NCBI RefSeq assembly: GCF_026672375.1
Contig: NZ_JAPPRA010000001.1
Span: 3,720,001 to 3,784,000, forward strand
Direction: 5' to 3'
Length of the DNA: 64,000 nucleotides
Source: Caulobacter sp. SL161
Lineage (GTDB): Bacteria; Pseudomonadota; Alphaproteobacteria; Caulobacterales; Caulobacteraceae
In this document: positions 35,423 to 43,530 of the stretch, in pieces
Layout: the number at the start of each line of letters is the position of its first letter
How positions within the stretch are numbered: position 1 is the stretch's first letter
Translations under genes and position numbers: made by a program
Notes under the pieces: generated by a model
The model's input: the letters and a program-made list of their open reading frames with translations, nothing else
Told to the model about the DNA's origin: nothing
The model's database searches: none

Positions 35423-37407
35423 GCCTCCGCCAGCGCCGTCGCCTCCACGAGCTTGACCACATCACCCATGATCTGCGTGATCTTGAAGTCCTTGGGCGTG
35501 TAGATCCGCGCCACGCCCATCTGTTTCAGGATCAGGGCGTCCTCGGGCGGGATGATGCCGCCGGCCACGACCGGGATGTCGCCCAGGCCCTCGGCGCGCA
35601 TCACCCGGATCACTTCCTGCACCAAGTCGAGGTGCGAGCCCGACAGGATCGACAGACCCACCACGTGGGCGCGGCTTTCCTTGGCGCGGCGGACGATCTC
35701 CTCGGGCGTCGAGCGGATGCCGTCATAGACGACCTCCATGCCGCAGGCGCGGGCGCGGGTGGCGATCTGCTCTGCGCCGTTGGAGTGACCGTCCAGACCC
35801 GGCTTGCCCACGAGATAGGTCAGGGTGCGGCCCAGCATTTCCGAGACCCGCTCGACCTCGTGCTTCACCGCCTCGACGTCCTCGGCCTCATTGGTCGAGA
35901 CTACGACGGCGACCCCGGTCGGGCCGCGATACTCGCCGAACACCTCGCGCAGGGCGCCGGACCACTCGCCGGTGGTGACGCCGGCCTTGGCGGCGGCGAT
36001 CGAGGGCTCCATGACGTTGCGCCCCTCGCGGGCGGCGGCCTTCAGCTCGGCCAGGGCGGTCTCGACCGCGGCGGCGTCGCGCGCCTCGCGCCAGGCCTTG
36101 ATGCGGGCCACGACCTCGGCCTCCAGGCGCGGATCGACGGTCTCGATCGAGCCTTCGCCCGCCGATAGCGGCGAGGCCTCGGTCTCGGTCCAGCGGTTGA
36201 CGCCGACCACGGTCATCTCGCCGGTCTCGACCGCCCGCACCCGCTTGGCGTTGGAGGCGACGAGCTCGGACTTCATGTAGTCGATGGCGCTGGCGGCCCC
36301 GCCCATTTCGTCGATCAAAGCCAGCTGCGAGAGCGCGCCCTTCGACAGCTCGGCGACCTTGGCCTCGACGACATGGCTGCCGTCGAACAGGTCCTCGTAT
36401 TCCAGCAGGTCGGTCTCGTAAGCCAGCACCTGCTGCAGGCGCAGCGACCACTGCTGGTCGAACGGACGCGGCAGGCCCAGGGCCTCGTTCCAGGCCGGCA
36501 GTTGCAGGGCCCGGCAGCGGGCGTCCTTGCTGAGCGTGACGGCCAGGGCCTCGATCAGAATGCGATAGACGTTGTTCTCGGGCTGCTGCTCGGTCAGACC
36601 CAGAGAGTTGACCTGCACCCCATAGCGGAAGCGGCGGGCCTTCGGGTCCTGCACGCCGTAGCGCTCCAGCAGGATCTGGTCCCACAGCTTGGTGAAGCTG
36701 CGCATCTTGCAAAGTTCGGTGACAAACCGCACGCCGGCGTTGACGAAGAAGCTGATCCGCGAGGCGACGATCTCGAAGTCCTCGTCCGGCACCTGACCGC
36801 CGGCCTTGACGGTGTCGAGCACGCTGATGGCGGTCGCCAGGGCGAAGGCCAGCTCCTGCTCGGGCGTCGCGCCGGCCTCCTGCAGGTGGTAGCTGCAGAC
36901 GTTCATCGGGTTCCACTTGGGAACCTCGCGATAGCACCAGGCGATCATGTCGCCGATCAGCCGCAAGGACGGCCCCGGCGGGAAGATGTAGGTGCCGCGC
37001 GACAGATACTCCTTGATCAGATCATTCTGCGTCGTGCCTTGCAGAAGCTTGCGGTCAGCCCCCTGCTCGTCCGCCAGCGCCACGTACATCGCCAGGAGCC
37101 AAGCCGCCGGGGCGTTGATGGTCATGGAGGTGTTCATCTTCTCCAGCGGGATCTCGCTGAAGAGCTGGCGCATGTCGCCCAGATGGCTGATCGGCACCCC
37201 GACCTTGCCGACCTCGCCGCGCGCCAGGATGTGGTCGGGGTCGTAGCCGGTCTGGGTGGGCAGGTCGAAAGCCACCGACAGCCCCGTCTGACCCTTGGCG
37301 AGGTTCGCCCGGTAGAGCGCGTTGGACTTCTCCGCCGTCGAATGGCCGGCATAGGTGCGGAAGATCCACGGCGGATCGGGCGCGTGCTGATACGGCTTGG
37401 CGGACAT
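35419..37407 (-). CDS. ecm: Ethylmalonyl-CoA mutase
   Basis: This B12 enzyme converts (2R)-ethylmalonyl-CoA to (2S)-methylsuccinyl-CoA in the ethylmalonyl-CoA pathway of acetyl-CoA assimilation. The 662-residue length and the N-terminal blocks FRTYAGHSTAEKSNALY and LPTQTGYDPDHILARGEVG match the MeaA/Ecm clade rather than methylmalonyl-CoA mutase. The C-terminal cobalamin-binding domain (about 520-655) has DGHSNG with the cobalt-ligand His near residue 542, then GLSILSGSH. ccr and mcd for the steps before and after lie within 8 kb. A TGYTGC-N3-GCARCA-like dyad lies 55-69 bases upstream of the start. Confidence 0.92.
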   Translation of the reverse strand: MSAKPYQHAPDPPWIFRTYAGHSTAEKSNALYRANLAKGQTGLSVAFDLPTQTGYDPDHILARGEVGKVGVPISHLGDMRQLFSEIPLEKMNTSMTINAPAAWLLAMYVALADEQGADRKLLQGTTQNDLIKEYLSRGTYIFPPGPSLRLIGDMIAWCYREVPKWNPMNVCSYHLQEAGATPEQELAFALATAISVLDTVKAGGQVPDEDFEIVASRISFFVNAGVRFVTELCKMRSFTKLWDQILLERYGVQDPKARRFRYGVQVNSLGLTEQQPENNVYRILIEALAVTLSKDARCRALQLPAWNEALGLPRPFDQQWSLRLQQVLAYETDLLEYEDLFDGSHVVEAKVAELSKGALSQLALIDEMGGAASAIDYMKSELVASNAKRVRAVETGEMTVVGVNRWTETEASPLSAGEGSIETVDPRLEAEVVARIKAWREARDAAAVETALAELKAAAREGRNVMEPSIAAAKAGVTTGEWSGALREVFGEYRGPTGVAVVVSTNEAEDVEAVKHEVERVSEMLGRTLTYLVGKPGLDGHSNGAEQIATRARACGMEVVYDGIRSTPEEIVRRAKESRAHVVGLSILSGSHLDLVQEVIRVMRAEGLGDIPVVAGGIIPPEDALILKQMGVARIYTPKDFKITQIMGDVVKLVEATALAEA

Positions 37408-37461
37408 GACGGGCTCCCGGCGTTTTTTGGTTCTTGTTATCGCCGATCATGAGCCGGGATT

Positions 37462-37476
37462 TGCTGCGGCGCAATA
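37462..37476. promoter_or_regulatory. TGC-N3-GCA dyad upstream of ecm
   Basis: TGCTGC-GGC-GCAATA lies between ecm and the MerR gene. The same 6-3-6 pattern stands before ech (40001), ccr (40164) and mcd/gst (45291). Confidence 0.5.
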
Positions 37477-37501
37477 TGGATTTCGCGGATGCGAACTTGG
37501 A

Positions 37502-37858
37502 TCAGGCCGCCCGTTCGAGCTCCTGGCGTTCCAGCGTCTGGATCAACGCCACCAACTCGGCCCGTCGCGCCTGGGCGGCGGCGATATGGGCGTCGACCTC
37601 GGCCAGCTTGGCCCGCAGCTTCTGCGGCAAGCCCTCGCAAGGCCTGCCCTCCAGCGCCGCGTGGCCGGCGATCTCTTTCAGCGAAAAGCCCAAGCGCTGG
37701 GCCTGTTCGATGAAGCCGAGCGTCGCGATCAGGCTTTCGGGATAGTCGCGATAGCCGTTCGTCCCGCGCGGTGCGGGCGGCAGGATGCCCTGCTCCTCAT
37801 AGAACCGGATGCGCGACGCAGGGACCCCGGCCCGCTTGGCGATCTCACCGATCTTCAT
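37502..37858 (-). CDS. MerR-family transcriptional regulator
   Basis: The 118-residue protein has the MerR helix-turn-helix at the N-terminus (IGEIAKRAGVPASRIRFYEEQG, residues 3-24), the second-helix block GYRDYPES, and a C-terminal coiled coil (about 78-112). A single Cys at residue 74 could sense thiol-reactive or electrophilic compounds, as in some one-Cys MerR proteins. It is divergent from an old-yellow-enzyme reductase, whose promoter has the over-long spacer and central dyad typical of MerR targets. I infer that it activates that reductase gene. Confidence 0.88.
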   Translation of the reverse strand: MKIGEIAKRAGVPASRIRFYEEQGILPPAPRGTNGYRDYPESLIATLGFIEQAQRLGFSLKEIAGHAALEGRPCEGLPQKLRAKLAEVDAHIAAAQARRAELVALIQTLERQELERAA

Positions 37859-37879
37859 TCCAATGCTCCAGACAGGCCC

Positions 37880-37911
37880 TTGACCTTCAACCTAGCTTGA
37901 AGGTGTAGAAG
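37880..37911 (+). promoter_or_regulatory. MerR-type promoter of old-yellow-enzyme gene
   Basis: TTGACC (37880-37885) is followed after 19-20 bases by GTAGAA/TAGAAG (37905-37911). A perfect dyad ACCTTCAA-N6-TTGAAGGT (37883-37904) fills the spacer. This long-spacer, dyad-centred layout is the hallmark of MerR-activated promoters. The transcription start would fall near 37918, which argues for the ATG at 37944 as translation start. Confidence 0.75.
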
Positions 37912-37943
37912 GTGTGACCCGCCTGAAACGAGGTCAAGATTTC

Positions 37944-39221
37944 ATGCTCACCGCCGCCTATGAGCCGCTGTTCGCGCCCCTGGTCCTGCCTAATGGCGCC
38001 GTGCTGCCCAACCGTATCGCCAAGGCGGCGATGGAAGAAAACCTCGCCGCCCCGGGCCAACTGCCCGGACCGGCCCTGTGGACCCTGTATCGGCGCTGGG
38101 CCCAGGGCGGCGTCGGCTTGCAGATCACCGGCAATGTGATGGTCGATCCCTCGGCCGTGACCGGACCCGGCGGCGTGGTGCTGGACGCACGCGCCCCGCT
38201 GGAGCCTTTCGAGACCTGGGCGAAGGAAGCCAAGTCGGGCGGCGGCCAGGTGTGGATGCAGATCAATCATCCCGGCCGCCAGACCTATGCCGATCTTGGC
38301 CAGGGCGCCGTCGCCCCGTCGGCCGTGCCGGTCGATCTGGGCAAGCTGTCGGGCCTCCTGGCTCAGCCGCGCGCCCTGACGAGCGACGAGATCCTGACGC
38401 TGATCGAGCGCTTCGCCGTCACCGCGCGACGCGCCGAGGAAGCGGGCTTCGACGGTGTTCAGATCCACGCCGCCCACGGCTATCTGCTCAGCCAGTTCCT
38501 CTCACCGCTGGTGAACCGCCGCGACGACGCCTGGGGCGGCTCGCGCGAGAACCGCGCGCGGATGCTGCTTGAGGTGATCAAGGCCGTGAGAGCGCGCGTG
38601 TCGCCGCGCTTCGTGGTCTCGGTGAAGCTGAACTCGGCCGACTTCCAGAAGGGCGGCTTTGACGCCGACGACGCCCGCTGGGTGGTCGAGCAGATGAACG
38701 GCCTGGGCGTGGACCTCGTCGAGCTGTCGGGCGGCAATTACGAAAACCCGGCCATGCAGGGGCCGACCAAGGCCGACGCGATCGCCCAGACCTCCACCAC
38801 CGCGCGCGAGGCCTATTTCGTCGACTTCGCCCGCGACATCGCCAAGGTCGCCAAGATGCCGATCATGGTCACCGGCGGCGTCTGCCGACGCGAGGTGGCG
38901 CTGGCAGCCTTGTCGCCGGAGGGCGCCTTGCCGGGCGTGCCGGTGATCGGAATCGCTCGCGCCCTGGCCTTCGCGCCGGACCTGCCCAACGCCTGGCGCA
39001 AGCCCGAGGGCCAGGACGTCGTGCTGCCGGAAGTGACCTGGAAGAACCGCTCACTGGCCGGTCTGGCGGTGATGGCCCTGACCAAGGCGCAGCTCAACCG
39101 GCTGGCGGCGGGCAAGGCGCCCGCGCGCAAGCTTTCGCCTTTGCTGAGCGTGATCAGCCAGCGGATCAAGCAGAACGCCCAGACCAAGCGCTATCGCGCC
39201 TGGCGCCTCAGCAACCCCTGA
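37944..39221 (+). CDS. Old-yellow-enzyme-type NADH:flavin oxidoreductase
   Basis: The 425-residue FMN enzyme is an OYE-family barrel: PNRIAKAAM at the start, QINHPGRQ, and the signature HAAHGYLLSQFLSP followed by NRRDDAWGGSRENR. Such enzymes reduce activated C=C bonds of electrophilic compounds or dienoyl-CoA. A GTG at 37914 lies at or before the expected transcription start, so the ATG at 37944 with GAGG before it is preferred. It is divergent from a MerR regulator and probably induced by it. Its 3' end overlaps the convergent ech gene by 14 bases. Confidence 0.88.
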   Translation: MLTAAYEPLFAPLVLPNGAVLPNRIAKAAMEENLAAPGQLPGPALWTLYRRWAQGGVGLQITGNVMVDPSAVTGPGGVVLDARAPLEPFETWAKEAKSGGGQVWMQINHPGRQTYADLGQGAVAPSAVPVDLGKLSGLLAQPRALTSDEILTLIERFAVTARRAEEAGFDGVQIHAAHGYLLSQFLSPLVNRRDDAWGGSRENRARMLLEVIKAVRARVSPRFVVSVKLNSADFQKGGFDADDARWVVEQMNGLGVDLVELSGGNYENPAMQGPTKADAIAQTSTTAREAYFVDFARDIAKVAKMPIMVTGGVCRREVALAALSPEGALPGVPVIGIARALAFAPDLPNAWRKPEGQDVVLPEVTWKNRSLAGLAVMALTKAQLNRLAAGKAPARKLSPLLSVISQRIKQNAQTKRYRAWRLSNP

Positions 39222-39939
39222 ACCCCGCCGGTCGCTTGGCGATGAACGCCGCTCGCGCCTCGGCGTGGTCGGCGCTGGCGGCGAGGGCGGGAATCTCCGC
39301 CGCTGTCGCCGACGCTCCCGAAGCCACCCGCTTGGTCGCCTCGATCGCCAGCGGGGCGCGCGAGGCGATGATGCGGGCCATGTCCAGCGCCGCCGGCAAC
39401 AGCCCCTCCGAAGGGTGAACCTGCGCCACGATCCCGTCGGCCAGGGCGCGGGCGGCGTCGAAGGGGGCGCCGGTCAGGAGGTGCGGCTTGGCGCGGCTCT
39501 CGCCGACGAGGCGGGTCAGGCGATCTGCCGAGGCGGTCAGGCCCATCCGCACCGCCGAGCAGGCGAAGCTGGCGCGCGTCCCGGCCAGGCGGATGTCGCA
39601 GGCCAGGGCCAGCTCCAGCCCGCCGCCGATGCACCAACCGTCGATGGCGGCGATCACCGGGACGCGGACGGCGGCGATGCGGTCGCACATGTCCAGGAAG
39701 TTCAGGATGGCGGCGGTCTGGGTGGGCACGTCGCGCGACAGCGACTCGGCCAGGTCATCGCCGGTGCAGAAGGCGCCGTTGCGGCCGGTGAGGATCGCGA
39801 CCCGAACCGCGCGGTCGGCCTCGATGGCCGCGAAGGCGTCCAGCAGACGGGCACGTTCGGCCATGGCCAGGACATTGGCCGGCGCGACGTCCAGCTCGAC
39901 CAACGCGACGCCGGTCTCGGGGCGGGAAAGATGGATCAT
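39208..39939 (-). CDS. Enoyl-CoA hydratase/isomerase family protein
   Basis: The 243-residue crotonase-fold protein starts at the ATG at 39939 (MIHLSRPETG). The oxyanion-hole parts TGRNGAFCTGDDLAE and DGWCIGGGLELALACD are present. The usual catalytic Glu pair is not obvious at both positions (SFACSAVRMGLTAS in place of the common PE motif), so it may be a hydratase, isomerase or hydrolase. It is divergent from ccr with a shared control region and may serve acyl-CoA turnover linked to the ethylmalonyl-CoA pathway. Its 3' end overlaps the convergent reductase gene. Confidence 0.85.
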   Translation of the reverse strand: MIHLSRPETGVALVELDVAPANVLAMAERARLLDAFAAIEADRAVRVAILTGRNGAFCTGDDLAESLSRDVPTQTAAILNFLDMCDRIAAVRVPVIAAIDGWCIGGGLELALACDIRLAGTRASFACSAVRMGLTASADRLTRLVGESRAKPHLLTGAPFDAARALADGIVAQVHPSEGLLPAALDMARIIASRAPLAIEATKRVASGASATAAEIPALAASADHAEARAAFIAKRPAGFRGC

Positions 39940-40000
39940 GCCGCCAGCCTGGCGCGCCTCGGGCAGGTCGGCAACCTTCCCCCGCGACATTCGCGACCGA

Positions 40001-40015
40001 TGTTGCGCCGCACAA
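40001..40015. promoter_or_regulatory. TGC-N3-GCA dyad, ech side of ech-ccr gap
   Basis: TGTTGC-GCC-GCACAA lies 62-76 bases before the ech start. It is a member of the four-site set listed at 37462. Confidence 0.5.
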
Positions 40016-40035
40016 AGATTCTGCTTGCCAGTTTC

Positions 40036-40047
40036 AAACAGTTGTCT
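40036..40047. promoter_or_regulatory. AAAC-N4-GTTT-like dyad in ech-ccr gap
   Basis: AAACAGTTGTCT has one mismatch to AAAC-N4-GTTT. Its first eleven bases differ only at the tenth from the site before mcd (AAACAGTTGTTT at 45244). Confidence 0.45.
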
Positions 40048-40163
40048 CAGCGTAGGGCCCTTGTGGGCGAGTTCTTGCGCCCGAGAGCCAAAAATGACCC
40101 GCCGGCGGAACTTTTTCGCGTTTCGACTGGCGGGCGGCGCAGCCGAGTTTGACCTTTGCGCAT

Positions 40164-40178
40164 TGTTGCACCGCAAGA
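40164..40178. promoter_or_regulatory. TGC-N3-GCA dyad over the probable ccr promoter
   Basis: TGTTGC-ACC-GCAAGA lies 33-47 bases before the ccr ATG. TTGACC at 40149-40154 is a likely -35 element, and a -10 at normal distance would fall within this dyad, so binding there would repress. Confidence 0.5.
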
Positions 40179-40210
40179 AAGGTTGCAGCGCGGAAGGAAC
40201 GGGGAGTGAG

Positions 40211-41485
40211 ATGACGATTGAGACGGTTGAGAAGACCGAGCTGAAGGACCTGTACGAGATCGGTGAGATCCCGCCGGCCTTCCACGTGCCAAAGACCATG
40301 TACGCCTGGAGCATCCGCAAGGAGCGCCACGGTAAGCCCTCCACCGCGATGCAGGTCGAGGTGGTCCCCACCTGGGAGATCGGCGAGGACGAGGTGCTGG
40401 TGCTCGTGATGGCGGCCGGCGTCAATTACAACGGGGTCTGGGCCGCGCTGGGCGAGCCGATCAGCCCGCTGGACGGCCACAAGCAGCCCTTCCACATCGC
40501 CGGGTCCGACGCCTCGGGCATCGTCTGGAAGGTCGGGGCCAAGGTGAAGCGGTGGAAGCTGGGCGATGAGGTCGTCATCCACTGTAACCAGGACGACGGC
40601 GACGACGAGGAGTGCAACGGGGGCGACCCGATGTTCTCGTCCAGCCAGCGCATCTGGGGTTATGAGACGCCGGACGGCAGCTTCGCCCAGTTCTGCCGGG
40701 TGCAGTCACGCCAGTTGCTGCCGCGTCCCAAGCACCTGACCTGGGAAGAGAGCGCCTGCTACACCCTGACCCTGGCGACCGCCTACCGCATGCTGTTCGG
40801 CCACAAGCCGCATGAGCTGAAGCCCGGCCAGAACGTGCTGGTCTGGGGCGCCTCGGGCGGTCTCGGCGTCTTCGCCACCCAGCTGGCCGCCGTCGCCGGC
40901 GCCAACGCCATCGGCGTGGTCAGCGACGACGACAAGCGCGAGTTCGTGCTGTCGATGGGCGCCAAGGCGGTGCTGAACCGCAAGGAGTTCAACTGCTGGG
41001 GCCAGCTGCCCAAGGTCAACGGCCCCGAGTTCAACGACTACATGAAGGAAAGCCGCAAGTTCGGTAAGGCGATCTGGCAGATCACCGGCAACAAGGACGT
41101 CGACATGGTGTTCGAGCACCCTGGCGAGCAGACCTTCCCGGTGTCGGTGTTCCTGGTCAAACGCGGCGGCATGGTGGTGATCTGCGCCGGCACCTCGGGC
41201 TTCAACCTGACGATGGACGCCCGCTTCCTGTGGATGCGCCAGAAGCGCGTGCAAGGCAGCCACTTCGCCAACCTGATGCAGGCCAGCGCCGCCAACCAGC
41301 TGGTCGTCGACCGCCGCGTCGACCCTTGTCTGTCGGAGGTCTTCCCCTGGGACCAGATCCCGGCCGCCCACGAGAAGATGCTGGCCAACCAGCACCTGCC
41401 GGGGAACATGGCCGTGCTGGTCAGCGCCCAACGCCCGGGCCTGCGCACCTTCGAGGAAGTGCAGGAACTGAGCGGCGAGCGCTGA
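40211..41485 (+). CDS. ccr: Crotonyl-CoA carboxylase/reductase
   Basis: Ccr carboxylates and reduces crotonyl-CoA to (2S)-ethylmalonyl-CoA with NADPH and CO2; it is the key step of the ethylmalonyl-CoA pathway. The 424-residue protein is a medium-chain reductase with VMAAGVNYNGVWAA and GSDASGIVWKVG at the N-terminus and the NADPH fold LVWGASGGLGVFATQ near residues 210-224. The Ccr-specific blocks HCNQDDGDDEECNGGDPM and FNCWGQLPKVNGPEFNDY distinguish it from ordinary enoyl reductases. GGGGAG precedes the ATG at 40211. ecm and mcd nearby complete the characteristic steps. Confidence 0.95.
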   Translation: MTIETVEKTELKDLYEIGEIPPAFHVPKTMYAWSIRKERHGKPSTAMQVEVVPTWEIGEDEVLVLVMAAGVNYNGVWAALGEPISPLDGHKQPFHIAGSDASGIVWKVGAKVKRWKLGDEVVIHCNQDDGDDEECNGGDPMFSSSQRIWGYETPDGSFAQFCRVQSRQLLPRPKHLTWEESACYTLTLATAYRMLFGHKPHELKPGQNVLVWGASGGLGVFATQLAAVAGANAIGVVSDDDKREFVLSMGAKAVLNRKEFNCWGQLPKVNGPEFNDYMKESRKFGKAIWQITGNKDVDMVFEHPGEQTFPVSVFLVKRGGMVVICAGTSGFNLTMDARFLWMRQKRVQGSHFANLMQASAANQLVVDRRVDPCLSEVFPWDQIPAAHEKMLANQHLPGNMAVLVSAQRPGLRTFEEVQELSGER

Positions 41486-41509
41486 GGCGCGTTGAGACCT
41501 TGTGCGCCT

Positions 41510-41622
41510 AGAGCCTTTAGCCTGAAATCGGAATCGATTTCAGGCGTTAAAAAGGCTCTAAATCAAATACTTAGAGCGTGAGAATAGCCGAAACCGGTTC
41601 CCACTTTCGGCCTCACGCTCTA
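41510..41622. repeat. R3 two-hairpin repeat, copy 1
   Basis: The 113-base element consists of two hairpins: AGAGCCTTTAGCCTGAAATC with its partner ending AAAGGCTCT, and AGAGCGTGAG with CTCACGCTCT. The first contains the palindromic core GAAATCGGAATCGATTTC. A second copy at 57186 differs at only a handful of bases. Confidence 0.85.
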
Positions 41623-41634
41623 GAGCATCAATCC

Positions 41635-41729
41635 GTGTCATCCCGGAAAGCCCGAGGGGCTTGTCCGGGACCCAGGGGCCAACGCACTGCGCCCGCTCCT
41701 GGGTCCCGGCGCTTCGGCCGGGATGACAC
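41635..41729. repeat. R2 hairpin repeat, copy 2
   Basis: GTGTCATCCCGG pairs with CCGGGATGACAC, with inner arms CCGGGACCCAGG and CCTGGGTCCCGG. Together with the adjacent R3 element it fills the 291-base gap between ccr and the convergent serine hydrolase gene. Confidence 0.8.
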
Positions 41730-41776
41730 GCTTTGAATGATCTATCGATTGCGATCTTGGCCCGCGCCGCCCGCCC

Positions 41777-43387
41777 CTACCCTTCCCGCGTCAGCCGCAA
41801 GTCGTGGTAATCGTAGCTGAAGTCGGCCAGCGGTGAGACCGCCTTGACCAGGGCCGAGACCGCCTTGCCGTCCTTGATGTCGAAGGTGAAGAACGCGTCT
41901 TCCTGGGTGCGGTCCTCGAAGGTGGTGATGAAGGTCTCGCCGTCGAACGGCGCGAGCTTGCCGCGCAACAGCGGGGTCTTGTCGAACGAGACGTAGAGGC
42001 CCTTCTTCTTGCCCTTTCCCGTGACGCTGATCGTCACCGTACCGTACCAGGGATCGCGATAGACCCCGGCATAGGCCTCCAGCGGCAGGCTCGGCGGAGC
42101 GCCGCCGCCCTTGGGCGTGGTGGCGGCCGCGGCGTCCTTGATTGTCTGGGCGTCGGCCTCGGCCTGGACGCGCTTGGACGAGGCGATCCAGTCGAAGTCG
42201 CTGCGCCCCTGCAGCCGGTCCGGTCCGCCGAAGCGCAGCGACCGCAGCACCGGGTTCTCCTCGGCGTTGGTCATGATCATGATCCCGGACTTTCGGCCGG
42301 GCAGCAGGCCCGTATAGGAGATGAAACCGGCCAGCCCTCCGGTGTGCCACAGCAGCCGCTCGCCCCGGTGATCCTGCACGTACCAGCCCAGGGCGTAGGC
42401 CTGCATCGAGGGCCGCGCCGGGTTCTCGTTGCTCGGGCCGTCCGACCAGCTGGTGATGGTCTGCGGCTTCCACATCTCGCGGGCCTGGACCTCGCCCCAC
42501 AGACGCTTGCCGTCCGCCGAGAGGCCACGACCCAGTTGAACCTGCATCCACTTGCCGATGTCGGCGGGACACGAATTGACCCCGCCTGCGGGGCCGGCCG
42601 CATCGAAGCTGGCGTCGAACGGCAGCACCTTCTGCGGTCCCAGTCCCCGCACCGGCGGACCTAGGCGCGCATGCGGCAGGGCGCGGCGGGACTGGTCGAC
42701 GAGACGCGGACTGGAGACGGTGTTGGTCATGCCCAGCGGATCGAAGATCCGCGCCTTGATCACCTGCTCCCAGGTCTGCCCCGTGACCGCCTCGATGACC
42801 GCCCCGGCGACGACATAGAGGACGTTGTCATAGGCGTAGCCGCCCCGGAACTGGCCGCCGATCGGCAGGTGCTTCAGGCCCGCCACGATCTCGGCCCGGG
42901 TGTGGGTGGGGGCCGGCCAGATCATCAGGTCGCCCGCGCCCAGGCTCAGGCCGCTGCGGTGGACCAGCAGGTCGCGCACCGTCAGCAGCTTGGTGACGAT
43001 CGGGTCCTTCATCGCAAAGTCGGGCAGGTACTGGGTGACCGGCGCGTCCCACTCGACCCGCCCCTCCTCGACCAGCATGGCCAGCAGGGCGGCGGTCATG
43101 GCCTTGGTGTTGGAGGCTATACCGAAGATCGTATTGGCGTCACAGCGGTCCTGGCCGCCCAGCGCCTTGACGCCATAGCCCTTGGCCAGGGTGATCTGGC
43201 CGTTCTCGACCACGGTGATCCCCAGGCCCGGCTGGTCGGGGAAGGCGGCCATCACGTCTTGGGCGAACTGGTCGACCGCCGCGCCGACCGCGCCCGTCTC
43301 TTGCGCGAAAGCCCGGTTCCCGAACGCCGCCAGGCCGGTGGTGGCGAGGCCTGAGATCAGGGCGGCGCGGCGGGTGGTGGTCAGCAT
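41777..43387 (-). CDS. Serine hydrolase (class C beta-lactamase/penicillin-binding protein-like)
   Basis: The 536-residue exported hydrolase starts at the ATG at 43387. A Tat signal (TTTRRAALISG, cleavage near AFAQE at about residue 30) leads to a beta-lactamase-related domain with Ser92-x-x-Lys95 (SNTK), Tyr186-x-Asn188 (YDN) and WHTGG as the third motif. A C-terminal domain resembling DUF3471 (about 430-530) is added. Such proteins are esterases, peptidases or penicillin-recognising enzymes; true beta-lactamase activity is unlikely to be the main role. It is convergent with ccr and follows mcd in direction across a repeat. Confidence 0.88.
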   Translation of the reverse strand: MLTTTRRAALISGLATTGLAAFGNRAFAQETGAVGAAVDQFAQDVMAAFPDQPGLGITVVENGQITLAKGYGVKALGGQDRCDANTIFGIASNTKAMTAALLAMLVEEGRVEWDAPVTQYLPDFAMKDPIVTKLLTVRDLLVHRSGLSLGAGDLMIWPAPTHTRAEIVAGLKHLPIGGQFRGGYAYDNVLYVVAGAVIEAVTGQTWEQVIKARIFDPLGMTNTVSSPRLVDQSRRALPHARLGPPVRGLGPQKVLPFDASFDAAGPAGGVNSCPADIGKWMQVQLGRGLSADGKRLWGEVQAREMWKPQTITSWSDGPSNENPARPSMQAYALGWYVQDHRGERLLWHTGGLAGFISYTGLLPGRKSGIMIMTNAEENPVLRSLRFGGPDRLQGRSDFDWIASSKRVQAEADAQTIKDAAAATTPKGGGAPPSLPLEAYAGVYRDPWYGTVTISVTGKGKKKGLYVSFDKTPLLRGKLAPFDGETFITTFEDRTQEDAFFTFDIKDGKAVSALVKAVSPLADFSYDYHDLRLTREG

Positions 43388-43404
43388 GGGGCGTCCCCAA
43401 AAGG

Positions 43405-43530
43405 AAACCCTCTCCCATGGGGAGAGGAGGGACCCATTGCGTAGCAATGGGAGGTGAGGGGGTAAACCGTCAGCAGCGAAACCCCTCACCCGACCGCTTC
43501 GCGGCCACCCTCTCCCTCTGGGAGAGGGAC
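43405..43530. repeat. R4 intergenic repeat, copy 1
   Basis: CCCTCTCCC at the left pairs with GGGAGAGGG at the right; inner parts include ACCCATTGCG-TAGC-AATGGG and TAAACCGTCAGC. It lies between the serine hydrolase start and the mcd stop. Confidence 0.65.

Noticed and set aside
34033-36168. Plus-strand frame of 711 codons over the MFS/ecm boundary
   Set aside because: It crosses two convergent real genes out of frame and has no recognisable domain.
41510-41622. R3 element considered as a riboswitch
   Set aside because: It lies after gene 3' ends between convergent genes, not in leaders, and occurs at unrelated loci.
41510-41729. Repeats considered as CRISPR or insertion sequence ends
   Set aside because: There are no regularly spaced direct repeats with spacers, no cas genes and no transposase; they are isolated hairpin elements.
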